From Candidatus Mycobacterium methanotrophicum (GTDB lineage Bacteria > Actinomycetota > Actinomycetes > Mycobacteriales > Mycobacteriaceae), in NCBI RefSeq assembly GCF_023515995.1, contig NZ_CP097320.1:2976001-3040000 (forward strand): DNA of 64,000 nucleotides, read 5' to 3'. Under the pieces are notes generated by a model, which did no database searches, was not told the origin of the DNA, and saw only the letters and a list, made by a program, of their open reading frames with translations. Numbering within the stretch: the first letter of the stretch is position 1; every line of letters begins with the position of its first letter. Shown here piece by piece: positions 31,708 through 42,709 of this stretch. Made by a program: the position numbers and the translations under genes.

Positions 31708-32106
31708 CTAAGTCGCGTCGATGTCGAAGGGCACGGGCCCGGCGGCGGGTGGTTCGAAAGTGGTCGCCGACGGCGGCACCACCGGCTCGGCTCGCCCAGC
31801 AGTCGACGGCTGGTCGAACTTACCGGTGAACAGCGAGTCATCGCCGTCGAATAGATGCTTGGCCAGCGCTGCGCGTGGCGTCATGCCGCGCAGCTTCTGC
31901 AGCTCGCTGAGCGGCTCACGCAGGTCGTCGAATTCGGGCCCGATGTCCTCGCGCAGCTGGGCCGTCACCCCGGTGAGGTAGTCGCGGGCCTGCCGCAGTG
32001 CAGTGGTGGTCCACCGGATAGCGCCGGGAAGCCGCTCGGGGCCCAAGACGACCAGCCCGACCACCAGGAGCACCAGCATTTCCCCCCAACCGACGTTGGC
32101 GAACAT
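31708..32106 (-). CDS. tatB: Twin-arginine translocase subunit TatB
   Basis: 132 residues: one N-terminal helix ([18 protein letters not shown], with the LGPERLP hinge), an amphipathic helix, then a Pro-rich tail. It forms the TatBC receptor for folded proteins with RR signal peptides. The ATG follows the htrA TAG directly, so it is the last gene of the sigE-rseA-htrA-tatB unit. Confidence 0.95.
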   Translation of the reverse strand: MFANVGWGEMLVLLVVGLVVLGPERLPGAIRWTTTALRQARDYLTGVTAQLREDIGPEFDDLREPLSELQKLRGMTPRAALAKHLFDGDDSLFTGKFDQPSTAGRAEPVVPPSATTFEPPAAGPVPFDIDAT

Positions 32107-33636
<1,530 letters not shown>

Positions 33637-33688
33637 CTATGGGCACGAGCACGGCGCGGCGCACCGGCTTGGCCAACCTGACACCACC

Positions 33689-34108
33689 CTACCGAGGCTC
33701 GCGCCAGTCAGAGGGCGTGTCTTCACTTCGCGGCGCGCGGGGATTCCCCCACGGGCCGCCGCCTGCCTGCCCCGCGTCATTGCCGGGCGGGCAGTCCGGA
33801 ATCTGCGACAGCAATCCCAGCAGCGTGCTGGGGATTTTGATCGGGCCGGAGTCCCGCAACGCGGCGCGGGCCCGCCGCTGACCTTCGACTTCTGCGGCGC
33901 ACTCCGGGCACAGGGAAATGTGATGCGCTCCGCGCAGGTGCGCATTCATCCGCAGCTCACCGTCGACAAACGCGGCAATGGCCTCGGTAGACAGATGCTC
34001 GGTAGACCCGAATTGGCGCGGCGCACCAACCGGCGCGTCGCTTTGCGAGGCGAAGTGAGACGGGAGCCAGGAGAACGCTCGGCGGAACCCATGTCCCCGA
34101 TCGACCAT
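33689..34108 (-). CDS. rseA: Anti-sigma-E factor RseA
   Basis: 139 residues from ATG 34108, with GAGGAG six bases upstream. The zinc anti-sigma motif HxxxCxxC is HHISLCPEC near residue 64, preceded by GSTEHLSTEAIAAFVDGELRM. No membrane helix is present, so it is a soluble redox- or phosphorylation-sensitive anti-sigma. It binds SigE, encoded just upstream. Confidence 0.94.
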   Translation of the reverse strand: MVDRGHGFRRAFSWLPSHFASQSDAPVGAPRQFGSTEHLSTEAIAAFVDGELRMNAHLRGAHHISLCPECAAEVEGQRRARAALRDSGPIKIPSTLLGLLSQIPDCPPGNDAGQAGGGPWGNPRAPRSEDTPSDWREPR

Positions 34109-34215
34109 CACCAGCTCCTCTGTAGTATCAGCGTTCGATCTGCGCGCGTTACCTCGAATGTAGCGCGCTGCCCGATAGGGAACAGCAATGAAGAGCGGAT
34201 CAGGCGGGTTGTGTC

Positions 34216-34992
34216 TTAGTCGGTAGGCTCCGCCGCGGCGCCGGCCCGTGAATGCGTAACTGCCTCGGAGTGCGCGGCCAGATAGTCACGCAGCGCCTGC
34301 CGTCCCCGGTGGATGCGGCTGCGCACGGTGCCGAGCTTGACCCCCAGCGTGGCCCCGATCTCCTCGTAGGAAAGTCCTTCGACGTCACATAGCACGACGG
34401 CGGCGCGAAATTCGGGGGGCAGTGAATCCAGCGCCGCCTGCAGGTCAGCCCCCAGCCGCGACTCGTGGTAGATCTGCTCCGGGTTGGGCTCGTCGGCAGG
34501 CACCCGGTCGTAATCGTCGGGCAGTGCCTCCATCCGGACCCGGCCCCGCCGGCGCACCATGTCGAGAAACAGGTTCGTGGTGATGCGGTGCAGCCAGCCT
34601 TCAAAAGTTCCCGGCTGGTAGTTCTGTACCGACCGGAAGACCCGGATGAACGTCTCTTGGGTCAGGTCTTCAGCGTCGTGTTGATTACCGGAAAGTCGGT
34701 AAGCCAACCGGTATACCCGGTCGGCGTGCTGACGGACCAGCTCATCCCAGGACGGCATGGTCGCCTTGTCCCCTGTCGCATCGAATACCGCAGTGCCGTA
34801 AGGCTCCTCGCCGGGCTCGACCCAGTCAGCGGCCTCACGCCGCTCAGGATGCGACATGCTGGCAGGGCTCATCAAGGTGGTGATATTCAAGTCCTCCGGA
34901 TTCAGATTGCCGTCAACGTTAGGCAATTCATCAACGCGCGCAACGCGAAGACGCCGAGATGTATTCCCGGACCATCGGCCACCACGCTCCAT
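34216..34992 (-). CDS. sigE: ECF sigma factor SigE
   Basis: 258 residues. Region 2 (about 85-150: [42 protein letters not shown]) binds the -10 element; region 4 (about 185-240: [38 protein letters not shown]) binds the -35. The N-terminal 60 residues differ most from H37Rv, where several starts are used; the internal ATG of [11 protein letters not shown] is a likely second start. It directs the response to surface stress, detergent and heat. An MprA-like box lies upstream. Confidence 0.97.
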   Translation of the reverse strand: MERGGRWSGNTSRRLRVARVDELPNVDGNLNPEDLNITTLMSPASMSHPERREAADWVEPGEEPYGTAVFDATGDKATMPSWDELVRQHADRVYRLAYRLSGNQHDAEDLTQETFIRVFRSVQNYQPGTFEGWLHRITTNLFLDMVRRRGRVRMEALPDDYDRVPADEPNPEQIYHESRLGADLQAALDSLPPEFRAAVVLCDVEGLSYEEIGATLGVKLGTVRSRIHRGRQALRDYLAAHSEAVTHSRAGAAAEPTD

Positions 34993-35035
34993 GGGGGATA
35001 CGGTTGCCTACCGGCGTGTGTGCGGTATGTGACCG

Positions 35036-35054
35036 CACTGAGCTTTGACTGAGA
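35036..35054 (-). promoter_or_regulatory. MprA-box-like direct repeat upstream of sigE
   Basis: On the minus strand two 8-bp repeats, TCTCAGTC and GCTCAGTG, are separated by AAA (11-bp period). This matches the layout I recall for MprA boxes: 8-bp direct repeats three bases apart with a CTCAG core. It lies about 45-60 bases upstream of the sigE ATG, where MprAB control is expected. Confidence 0.55.
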
Positions 35055-35202
35055 ATGGTCACCCGCACCTGCTTGCGCAGGTCGTATTCATCAAATTGTG
35101 ACCTTGACCCGCCGCGAGGGTTGGGCGTGTCGCAGCGCGCCCACACAGTAGCACCGGGCGCGCCTGACCGCACGCGGCATCGGATGGATTTACGCTGCAG
35201 GC

Positions 35203-35871
35203 ATGGCCACCACCGACCGCACACCAGGCCAGTCGGCTCCGATGAGTCGGGCCGAATCGCTCTGCGCGCACGCCGAGGGGTCGATCTTGGAAGACGCGCT
35301 GCTGTTGGCCACCCGCGAGCGCGCCGTCGACATCGGCGCCGGCGCGGTGACGCCCGCGGTGGGGGCACTGCTCAGCCTGCTGGCCAAGCTCAGTGGCGGC
35401 AAAGCGGTCGTCGAAGTGGGTACCGGTGCGGGAGTCAGCAGCCTGTGGTTGTTGTCGGGGATGAGCGACGACGGCGTGCTGACCACGATCGACATCGAGC
35501 CCGAACACCAACTGATCGCCAAGCAGGCGTTTTCCGACGCCGGTATCGGGCCATCGCGGACTCGGCTGATCGGCGGCCGGGCCCAGGAGGTGCTGACCCG
35601 GCTGGCCGACGCGTCCTACGACCTGGTCTTCATCGACGCCGAGCCGCTTGACCAGCCGGAATATGTCGTCGAGGGTGTGCGACTGCTGCGCTCGGGCGGG
35701 GTCATCGTTGTTCACGGCGCCGCACTGGGTGGGCGAGCCGGCGACCCAGCGGCGCGCGACGCGGAGGTCGCAGCGGTGCGGGAAGCGGCACGACTCATTG
35801 CGGAGAACGAGCTGCTCACACCGGCGTTGGTGCCGCTCGGCGACGGCTTGCTGGCTGCCGTCCGCGACTGA
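35203..35871 (+). CDS. SAM-dependent O-methyltransferase (Rv1220c-like)
   Basis: 222 residues of the CCoMT/catechol-O-methyltransferase type. The SAM motif [16 protein letters not shown] is near residue 67, [10 protein letters not shown] follows, and DLVFIDAEP (near 145) supplies the metal-binding Asp. Divergent from sigE. The substrate is unknown. No signal peptide is seen. Confidence 0.9.
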   Translation: MATTDRTPGQSAPMSRAESLCAHAEGSILEDALLLATRERAVDIGAGAVTPAVGALLSLLAKLSGGKAVVEVGTGAGVSSLWLLSGMSDDGVLTTIDIEPEHQLIAKQAFSDAGIGPSRTRLIGGRAQEVLTRLADASYDLVFIDAEPLDQPEYVVEGVRLLRSGGVIVVHGAALGGRAGDPAARDAEVAAVREAARLIAENELLTPALVPLGDGLLAAVRD

Positions 35872-35905
35872 TCCAGCCGTTACGGATCCTTGGCGGCGTT
35901 TCTGC

Positions 35906-35943
35906 TTGACGTTCAACTGAACGAACGTTTAATATCCTGAACA
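35906..35943 (+). promoter_or_regulatory. Leaderless promoter with operator, tetR gene
   Basis: TTGACG (35906-35911) and TAATAT (35930-35935) are separated by 18 bases. The expected transcription start falls at 35942-35943, the A of the ATG, so the mRNA should be leaderless. GTTCAACTGAAC (35911-35922), an inverted GTTCA/TGAAC, lies in the spacer and is well placed for autorepression. Confidence 0.65.
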
Positions 35944-36581
35944 TGCGTTCAGCCCGAGATCTGACCGCCGCGGCTCGGATCCGCGACGCGGCGATCGAGC
36001 AGTTTGGCGAGCATGGCTTCGGCGTTGGGCTCCGATCGATTGCCGAAGCGGCGGGAGTGAGCGCTGCGCTGGTTATCCATCACTTCGGCTCCAAGGACGG
36101 TCTGCGCAGCGCCTGTGACGACTACGTCGCGGAAGAGATCCGCAGTGGGAAGTCGGAGGCCATGCGCTCCAGCGATCCCGCTACGTGGTTCGCCGCGATG
36201 GCCGAGATCGACGAGTACGCGCCGTTGATGGCGTACTTGGTACGCAGCATGCACTCCGGTGGCGAGCTGGTGAACACGTTATGGCGCAAGATGATCGACG
36301 ATGCCGAGAGTTACCTCGACGAAGGGGTGCAGACCGGCATCCTCAAACCCAGCAGAGATCCCCGCGCCCGGGCGAAGTATCTGGCGATCACCAGCGGCGG
36401 CGGCTTCCTGCTGTATCTGCAGATGCATGAAACGCCAACGGATTTGCGCGCGGTTCTGCGCGACTACTCCCGTGACATGACGCTGCCCGCGCTCGAGCTC
36501 TATACCGAGGGCTTGATGACCGACAGCACCATGTACGACGCCTTCCTGGCCCGACAAGAACGAGAATCCGATGCCAGTTGA
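35943..36581 (+). CDS. TetR-family repressor (Rv1219c-like)
   Basis: 212 residues. The N-terminal helix-turn-helix reads [29 protein letters not shown] (about 22-50 in the protein). The C-terminal ligand domain looks complete. The end overlaps the start of the ABC ATPase remnant by 11 bases. In M. tuberculosis this regulator controls the neighbouring Rv1218c-Rv1217c exporter. Here the exporter genes carry large deletions, so the repressor has outlived its target or kept another one. Confidence 0.92.
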   Translation: MRSARDLTAAARIRDAAIEQFGEHGFGVGLRSIAEAAGVSAALVIHHFGSKDGLRSACDDYVAEEIRSGKSEAMRSSDPATWFAAMAEIDEYAPLMAYLVRSMHSGGELVNTLWRKMIDDAESYLDEGVQTGILKPSRDPRARAKYLAITSGGGFLLYLQMHETPTDLRAVLRDYSRDMTLPALELYTEGLMTDSTMYDAFLARQERESDAS

Positions 36582-37052
36582 CAACTACCGAGCTGCTATC
36601 GAAATCCACGGTTTAACGAAGAATTTCGGTACAGTCCGGGCGTCGGACGGCCTTGACTTGACGTTACGCGAGGGCGAGGTACACGGCTTCCTCGGGCCCA
36701 ACGGCGCCGGAAAGTCGACGACGATCCGCATACTGCTGCGAGTGGTCAAGGCCGATAGTCGATGCGACACCTGTCCCGCACATCGATCAAGGCCGAAATG
36801 CAGCGCCATCCGGGTGATCTCACCCGGATCCGCGGCGTCGAGGATGTCAGCTTCGACGGAACCACGCTGCGGGCCCACGTCGACAGTGAGAGCCTCGGCG
36901 AGCTCATCCGAGTGCTCGGTGATGCCGGCGTGCGTAGTCTCGTCAGCCAGCCGCCCACGCTCGAGGAACTTTTCCTGCGCCATTACGGCATCGGCACCGG
37001 TGGCCGGCGCGAAGTCAGCAGTCAAGAGGTGCGGGCGCGACCACCATGTTGA
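36571..37052 (+). pseudogene. ABC exporter ATPase remnant (Rv1218c-like)
   Basis: The first 63 residues are a normal ABC start ([19 protein letters not shown], Walker [10 protein letters not shown]). After KADS, near 36760, the frame is lost. The next recognisable sequence is the C-terminus in another frame ([15 protein letters not shown] through [12 protein letters not shown], to 37052). About 150 residues with the Q-loop, LSGGQ signature and Walker B are missing. The protein cannot hydrolyse ATP. Confidence 0.9.
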
Positions 37053-38140
37053 ATCGACCAAAATATCCGGAACACGAAGCGCAACAACGTGGTTCGGCGT
37101 TCACGGGTACGTTGGGGATGCTGCGACTCTATCTGCGCCGGGACCGGGTGGTCTTGCCGCTGTGGGTGTTTCTGCTCTCGCTACCGCTGTCGACCGTCTA
37201 CGTCGGCAGCATCGAAAAGGTTTACCCCGACCAAGCAGCCCGCGCCGCCTTCGCCGCCACGATTATGGCCAGCCCGGCGCAACGGGCACTCTACGGCCAG
37301 ATTTACAATGACAGCCTTGGCGCGACCGGTCGCGATGTCGGCGCAGGGTTGATCGCCGAACGTGCGGGTCCGGCGGGCGCAACGCCGACGCTGCGGGGCT
37401 CCCTCGGGCTGGCCTGGCGGCTGGATCGCGGCGCGCTGCTGCTGTGGACGGTGGGGCTGTGCCTCTATGGCTTGTTGATCGGCAGCGTGGTGCACGGTAT
37501 CGGCGACGAGCTGGGCGGCGGCACGGCACAAGACATTGTCGCGCGGATGGGCGGTACCAGTGCCGTGGAGCAGGCCTTTATTGCAGTCGGGTTCTGCATG
37601 CTGGGCATGATGGCGTCCGCGTTCGCTATCTCGCTGACACTGCGGCCGTACCAAGAGGAGGCCAGCCAGCGAGCCGAAACGGTGCTGGGCGGCGCGGGAG
37701 GCCGAAGCCGTTGGCTAGCAGGCCATCTGGCCGTCGCCCTGGTGGGCTCTGCCGTCGCGATGTTGATTGCCGGGTCGGCGGCCGGACTGACTTACGGGGT
37801 CGCTGCCCACGACATCGGCGGCAAGCTTTCTTTTGCCATCGCCACCGCCGCGGTACAGCTGCCCGCCGTGTGGCTTTCCGCCGCGGTGACCGTCGCATTG
37901 TTCGGGCTGGCGCCGAGATTCAGCGCACTGTCTTGGGGCGTGCTGGTCGGGTTCGTCGCCCGGTATCTGATCGGTTCGCTGTCGGGCTTTCCCCAGTGGC
38001 TGCTCGACCTCGAACCGTTCGCGCACATTCCGCGGGTCACCGGCGGCGCATTCACGCCGGTTCCACTGCTGTGGCTGTTGGTGACCGACGCCGCGCTAAC
38101 CGCGCTGGGCATGGCGGCCTTCCGCCGCCGTGACGTGTAG
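37046..38140 (+). pseudogene. ABC exporter permease with internal deletion (Rv1217c-like)
   Basis: An open frame of 364 residues, against about 548 in H37Rv Rv1217c. The N-terminal part runs to YNDSLGATG near residue 94 and then joins RDVGAGLIAERAG, a segment I expect about 185 residues later. Several membrane helices of the first half are thus missing, but the frame is kept and the C-terminal half (LRPYQEEASQRAETVLGG onward, six helices) is intact. With the ATPase also destroyed, export is not expected. It overlaps the ATPase remnant by seven bases. Confidence 0.8.
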
Positions 38141-38156
38141 ACGTAAGGAGGCTGTC

Positions 38157-38828
38157 ATGAATGCTGTTGGTAAGGGATTAGTTTCAGCCACTTTGGGACT
38201 GGCGGCCTTCGGATTGATGCTGTTCCTGCCGGCCGGGACGTTCCATTACTGGCAGGGGTGGGTCTTCCTCGCGGTGTTCGCGCTCTCCACGTGGATCCCC
38301 AGCGTGTACTTGATGCGCACGAACCCGGCCGCGCTCGAGCGGCGCATGCGTGGGCCGTTTGCGGAGACCCGGACGCTGCAGCGGATCCTGATCACCGTCG
38401 CGTTCATCTGCTTTCCGGCCATGTTCGTGGTCAGCGCGCTTGATCACCGCTTCGGCTGGTCCGCGGTACCGACAACGGTCTCGCTGGTTGGCGATGCCCT
38501 GGTCGCGATCGGGCTCGGCGTTGACATGCTGGTGGTTATCCAAAACGGCTATGCGGCAGTCAATGTCGTTGTCGAGCAGGGCCAGCGCCTCGTTTCCACT
38601 GGGCTGTACGGGCTGGTAAGGCACCCGATGTACACCGGGAACGTCATCCTGATGGCCGGCATCCCGTTGGCGCTCGGCTCGTACTGGGGTTTGGTCTTCG
38701 TCATCCCCGGCCTGACCGTGCTCGTGCTGCGCATTCGCGACGAAGAACATCTGCTCGCGCACGAGTTGAGCGGCTACCGCGAATACACCCAGCAGGTGCG
38801 CTATCGACTGGCGCCTGGCGTGTGGTGA
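38157..38828 (+). CDS. Integral membrane methyltransferase, ICMT/PEMT type (Rv1216c-like)
   Basis: 223 residues with an AAGGAGG site. Five or so membrane helices; the motif GLYGLVRHPMYTGNVILM near residue 160 and the RDEEHLLAHELSGYREYTQQVRYRLAPGVW end are typical of isoprenylcysteine carboxyl methyltransferase and phospholipid N-methyltransferase folds. It should methylate a lipid or membrane substrate with SAM. It is the last gene of the former exporter unit and still looks intact. Confidence 0.88.
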   Translation: MNAVGKGLVSATLGLAAFGLMLFLPAGTFHYWQGWVFLAVFALSTWIPSVYLMRTNPAALERRMRGPFAETRTLQRILITVAFICFPAMFVVSALDHRFGWSAVPTTVSLVGDALVAIGLGVDMLVVIQNGYAAVNVVVEQGQRLVSTGLYGLVRHPMYTGNVILMAGIPLALGSYWGLVFVIPGLTVLVLRIRDEEHLLAHELSGYREYTQQVRYRLAPGVW

Positions 38829-38832
38829 GGCC

Positions 38833-38898
38833 CTGGCGAGCAGACACAAAAGCGCCCGACACGGCGATCCTTTAGAGCCTTTCGCGTCTGCTCGCCAG
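38833..38898. repeat. Inverted repeat between the membrane methyltransferase and glgC (copy B)
   Basis: Arms 38833-38850 and 38881-38898 (CTGGCGAGCAGAC.../...GTCTGCTCGCCAG) pair with two mismatches over 18 positions. Same core as copies at 31.6 kb and 49.8 kb. It lies between convergent genes, and both mismatches would be G-U pairs in minus-strand RNA. Confidence 0.8.
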
Positions 38899-38901
38899 TT
38901 C

Positions 38902-40116
38902 TTAGATCCAGACGCCTTTGCCGACGGCGACCACGCCGCCGGCGCTGATCGCGAAGCGCTCCCGGTCCTTCTCCAGGTCCACCCCGACCATTTCGCCCGG
39001 TCCGATGACGACGTTCTTGTCCAGAATTGCGTGACGCACCACCGCTCCGCGGCCGATGCGGGTGCCGGGCATGATCACACTGCCCTCCACGATCGCGCCG
39101 TCGTCGACGACGACGTTCGACGACACCACCGAGTTGCGCACCGACGCGGCCGAGATGATACTGCCCGCCCCAACCACCGACTCTTGCGCCGAGCCGCCGT
39201 TGACGAATTTGGCCGGCGCCAGATTCTTCGACTCGCCGCGGATCGGCCAGCGCCTGTTGTACAGGTTGAACACCGGATGCACCGACACCAGATCCATGTG
39301 GGCGTCGTAAAAGGCGTCCAACGTACCGACATCGCGCCAGTACGCCCGATCGCGGTCGGTGGCGCCGGGGACCTCATTGTCGGAGAAGTCGTAGACCGCG
39401 GCCAACCCGTCGGACACCAGCCGCGGAATGATGTCACCGCCCATGTCGTGGTCGGAGTGATCTTCGTCGGCATCGGCACGGATGGCATCGATGAGCACTT
39501 TGGTGGTGAAGATGTAGTTGCCCATCGAAACGAAAGTGCTATCGGGGTCATCCGGCGTGCCGGGCGGCTCAGCCGGCTTCTCGACGAAGCCGCGGACGCG
39601 CCCGGAATCGTCGGCGTCCAAGCACCCGAACGCGGTTGCCTCGGCGCGGGGTACCCGGATGCCCGCCACCGTTACCCCGGCGCCGCTGTCGACGTGGAAA
39701 CGCAGCATCTGCTCCGGGTCCATCCGGTACACGTGGTCGGCGCCGAAAACCACGATGTAGTCGGGATCCTCGTCGTAGATGAGGTTCAGCGATTGATAGA
39801 TCGCGTCGGCCGAACCGGTGTACCAGCGCGGGCCGAGCCGCTGCTGGGCCGGAACAGGGGCGATGTACTCGCCGGCCAGCCCGGACAATCGCCAGTTCTG
39901 CGAGATGTGACGGTCCAGCGAGTGTGACTTGTATTGGGTGAGAACGCAGATCCTCAGATAGCGGGCGTTGACGAGATTGGAAAGCACGAAGTCGATCAGC
40001 CGGTAGGCGCCGCCGAAGGGAACCGCGGGTTTGGCCCGATCCGCAGTCAACGGATACAACCGCTTGCCCTCCCCGCCGGCCAGGACAATGCCCAGCACGT
40101 GTGGCGCTTCCCTCAT
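38902..40116 (-). CDS. glgC: Glucose-1-phosphate adenylyltransferase
   Basis: 404 residues. [23 protein letters not shown] (about 13-35) is the nucleotide-binding and allosteric start, and the C-terminal third is a left-handed beta-helix. It makes ADP-glucose from glucose-1-phosphate and ATP, the donor for GlgM encoded divergently at 40251. Both feed glycogen and capsular alpha-glucan. Confidence 0.97.
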   Translation of the reverse strand: MREAPHVLGIVLAGGEGKRLYPLTADRAKPAVPFGGAYRLIDFVLSNLVNARYLRICVLTQYKSHSLDRHISQNWRLSGLAGEYIAPVPAQQRLGPRWYTGSADAIYQSLNLIYDEDPDYIVVFGADHVYRMDPEQMLRFHVDSGAGVTVAGIRVPRAEATAFGCLDADDSGRVRGFVEKPAEPPGTPDDPDSTFVSMGNYIFTTKVLIDAIRADADEDHSDHDMGGDIIPRLVSDGLAAVYDFSDNEVPGATDRDRAYWRDVGTLDAFYDAHMDLVSVHPVFNLYNRRWPIRGESKNLAPAKFVNGGSAQESVVGAGSIISAASVRNSVVSSNVVVDDGAIVEGSVIMPGTRIGRGAVVRHAILDKNVVIGPGEMVGVDLEKDRERFAISAGGVVAVGKGVWI

Positions 40117-40250
40117 GAGCCAAACCTAGCGGCCGGGGCCAACCGCTGCCAGGTCATGCTGGTGAATACCCACGCTGACGGATTGTCCATCAAGCCATTT
40201 AAGTCAACCCGGCCGCGCCGCTATCCGGATGCGGCTATTACCGTGCCGGT

Positions 40251-41420
40251 ATGCGGGTGGCGATGATGACTCGGGAGTATCCGCCGGAGGTGTACGGCGG
40301 CGCAGGGGTACACGTAACCGAGCTCGTCGCGCAACTGCGCAACCTGTGCCAGGTTGACGTGCATTGCATCGGCGCCCCCCGCGCGGGCGCGTTCGCCTAC
40401 CAGCCCGACACACAGCTGCGCGGCGCGAACCCGGCGCTGTCGACGTTGTCGTGCGATCTGACGATGGCCAATGCCGCCGCCGAGGCCAGCGTGGTCCACA
40501 CCCACACCTGGTACACCGGGTTGGCCGGGCGGCTGGCCGCATTGCTTTACGACATCCCGCATGTGTTGACCGCCCACTCGCTGGAGCCGTTGCGGCCGTG
40601 GAAGGCAGAACAGCTCGGCGGCGGCTACGGGATCTCGTCGTGGGCGGAACAGAGCGCAGTGATGGCCGCGGACGCCGTTATCGCCGTCAGCTCGGGTATG
40701 CGCGACGACGTCCTGCGGGTCTACCCGACGCTGGATCCCAGCCGGGTGCACGTCGTGCGCAGCGGAATCGACACCGAGGTGTGGCACCCGGCCGAGCAGT
40801 TGGCGACCCTCCCAGCGGATTCCGTGCTTGCCGACCTCGGCGTCGATTATCACCGGCCGATAGTGGCGTTCGTCGGGCGAATCACCCGGCAAAAAGGCCT
40901 CGCCCATCTACTGGAGGCCGCACACAGATTCGACCCCGACGTGCAACTGGTGCTGTGCGCCGGAGCGCCCGATACACCGGAAATTGCCGCCGAGGTGTCT
41001 GCCGGGATAGCCGACCTGGTCCGCGAGCGCTTCGGCGTGTTCTGGGTGAGAGAAATGCTGCCCATCGGGAAGATACGCGAGATACTTTCGGCTGCAACGG
41101 TTTTCGTATGCCCGTCAGTGTACGAGCCGTTGGGCATCGTCAACCTCGAAGCGATGGCGTGTAGCACCGCGGTGGTGGCTTCCGATGTCGGCGGCATTCC
41201 CGAGGTGGTCGCCGACGGGGTGACGGGTTCGCTGGTGCACTACGCACCCGACGATGCCGTCGGTTATCGGAGCAGACTCGCCGAGGCGGTCAACGCCCTG
41301 ATCGCCGATCCCGAAAAGGCGAAGCGCTACGGGAAAGCGGGCCGGCAGCGCTGCATCGCGGAATTCTCCTGGCCTCGCATTGCAGAACAAACGCTGGAGA
41401 TCTACCGGAAGCTGGTTTAG
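40251..41420 (+). CDS. glgM: GT4 glycosyltransferase GlgM (alpha-maltose-1-phosphate synthase)
   Basis: 389 residues, the H37Rv Rv1212c length. GGAGVHVTELVAQL near residue 17, GRITRQKGLAHLLEAA (about 207-222) and the C-terminal PLGIVNLEAMACSTAVVASD with the EX7E motif define a GT4 retaining enzyme. Often named glgA, it joins ADP-glucose to glucose-1-phosphate to give maltose-1-phosphate for GlgE. It overlaps the convergent DUF3117 gene by four bases. Confidence 0.95.
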   Translation: MRVAMMTREYPPEVYGGAGVHVTELVAQLRNLCQVDVHCIGAPRAGAFAYQPDTQLRGANPALSTLSCDLTMANAAAEASVVHTHTWYTGLAGRLAALLYDIPHVLTAHSLEPLRPWKAEQLGGGYGISSWAEQSAVMAADAVIAVSSGMRDDVLRVYPTLDPSRVHVVRSGIDTEVWHPAEQLATLPADSVLADLGVDYHRPIVAFVGRITRQKGLAHLLEAAHRFDPDVQLVLCAGAPDTPEIAAEVSAGIADLVRERFGVFWVREMLPIGKIREILSAATVFVCPSVYEPLGIVNLEAMACSTAVVASDVGGIPEVVADGVTGSLVHYAPDDAVGYRSRLAEAVNALIADPEKAKRYGKAGRQRCIAEFSWPRIAEQTLEIYRKLV

Positions 41421-41584
41421 CTGGTGACGCCTTTGAGTTCGTCGCCCAGCGCAGCGGCTTCGTCGGGTGTCAGTTCGACGACGAGTCGACCACCGCCCTC
41501 CAACGGTACCCGCATCACGATGCCGCGCCCCTCCTTGGTCGCTTCCAGTGGACCGTCTCCGGTCCGGGGCTTCATCGCCGCCAT
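41417..41584 (-). CDS. DUF3117 small protein (Rv1211-like)
   Basis: 55 residues, starting MAAMKPRTGDGPLEATKEG with GGAGGGAG upstream; a longer reading to 41644 is unlikely. Highly conserved in actinobacteria, soluble, function unknown. It converges with glgM and shares four bases. Confidence 0.92.
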   Translation of the reverse strand: MAAMKPRTGDGPLEATKEGRGIVMRVPLEGGGRLVVELTPDEAAALGDELKGVTS

Positions 41585-41750
41585 CGAGTGCTCCCTCCGG
41601 GTTCGAGGTGGCCCGTCGTCACGGACCGGGTACGCTCCGGGCATGCCCCGCCAGTGGAATTCCAGCCATCCCCGGCATTGAACTGCAAATTCACCCCCCC
41701 ATTGTCCCCTATGCGGCCCGGCGGCTGTACACGACCTCCGGATCGGCGTT

Positions 41751-42341
41751 TCATCGAGGCCTCGAGGGCACCCAGCAGGTTCGCAGGTGATCGTCGACCA
41801 TCCCGGTCGCCTGCATCAACGCGTACGCGGTCGTCGGTCCGACAAAGCGAAAGCCGCGCCGCTTCAGCTCGCGTGCCATGGCGGTGGATTCCGCAGTGAC
41901 CGCAGGGACTCCTGCGGCGTCCGCGGGCCGGGGCCGCGGCGGCGGTGCGAACGACCACAGCAACCCGGAGAGGTCGTCCGGAGACTTTAGGTCGGCGGCG
42001 GCACGCGCGTTGGCGATGGTCGCCTCGATCTTGGCGCGGTTGCGGACGATTCCCGGGTCGGCCAGCAGCCTGGCCACATCGGCGTCGGTGTAGCGGGCGA
42101 CCGTCTCGATGTCGAAGCCGCCGAAGGCATGCCGGAAATTTTCCCGCTTACGCAGGATGGTCAACCAGGAAAGGCCGCTTTGAAAGGCCTCCAGGCTCAA
42201 CCGCTCGAACAGCGGCACCCGACCCCGCAACGGCTGGCCCCATTCCCGGTCGTGATAGTCGCGGTAGAGCGCGAAGTCCGGGCCCGGCCGAGTTTCCGCC
42301 CAGTCACAGCGGATCAGGCCGTTGTCGTCCACCGCGGTCAT
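41751..42341 (-). CDS. tagA: DNA-3-methyladenine glycosylase I
   Basis: 196 residues. RCDWAETRPGPDFALYRDYHDREWG and the C-terminal GMVDDHLRTC supply the Cys/His zinc site of TAG; FERLSLEAFQSGLSWLTILRKREN is the core of the helix-hairpin-helix fold. It removes 3-methyladenine in base-excision repair. The start overlaps the stop of the upstream DivIVA-domain gene by four bases. Confidence 0.95.
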   Translation of the reverse strand: MTAVDDNGLIRCDWAETRPGPDFALYRDYHDREWGQPLRGRVPLFERLSLEAFQSGLSWLTILRKRENFRHAFGGFDIETVARYTDADVARLLADPGIVRNRAKIEATIANARAAADLKSPDDLSGLLWSFAPPPRPRPADAAGVPAVTAESTAMARELKRRGFRFVGPTTAYALMQATGMVDDHLRTCWVPSRPR

Positions 42342-42691
42342 GTCGGCTCCTGGTCGTCGGCCACGTCGGCGGCGACATCTGGATCGTCGGGGCCGTCGCC
42401 AGCCGCGGCGGCGTGCACCGACGAGAGTTGACCGCGCAGCAAGTCGAGCTCCTGCCCGAGCCTGTCCAGCACCCAGTCCACCTCACCGGTCTTGTAGCCG
42501 CGCAGCGTCTGAGTGAACTTGACCGCCTCGACGTCGGCGCGGGTGACGCCGGAGGCCGGCAGCACTGTGGGCGTCGTCCCCCTGGGCAGCGGCGGCAGTG
42601 GCTCGCCGCGGCCGAACAGCAAACTGACCACACCGAACAGCACGATCGCGAGCAAGACCAGCACCACCACGTAGAGCAACACCAAAGCCAC
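42338..42691 (-). CDS. DivIVA-domain membrane protein (Rv1209-like)
   Basis: 117 residues: one N-terminal helix (VLLYVVVLVLLAIVLFGVVSLLF), a Pro linker, and a DivIVA-type segment (FTQTLRGYKTGEVDWVLDRLGQEL). It may localise at the membrane near growth zones; no direct evidence here. It lies between gpgS and tagA in one run of minus-strand genes. Confidence 0.88.
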   Translation of the reverse strand: MALVLLYVVVLVLLAIVLFGVVSLLFGRGEPLPPLPRGTTPTVLPASGVTRADVEAVKFTQTLRGYKTGEVDWVLDRLGQELDLLRGQLSSVHAAAAGDGPDDPDVAADVADDQEPT

Positions 42692-42709
42692 GTGACCGAT
42701 ATTGCCTTA

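Noticed and set aside
41417..41644. 75-codon form of the DUF3117 protein
   Set aside because: The 55-residue form has the better ribosome site and the conserved start.
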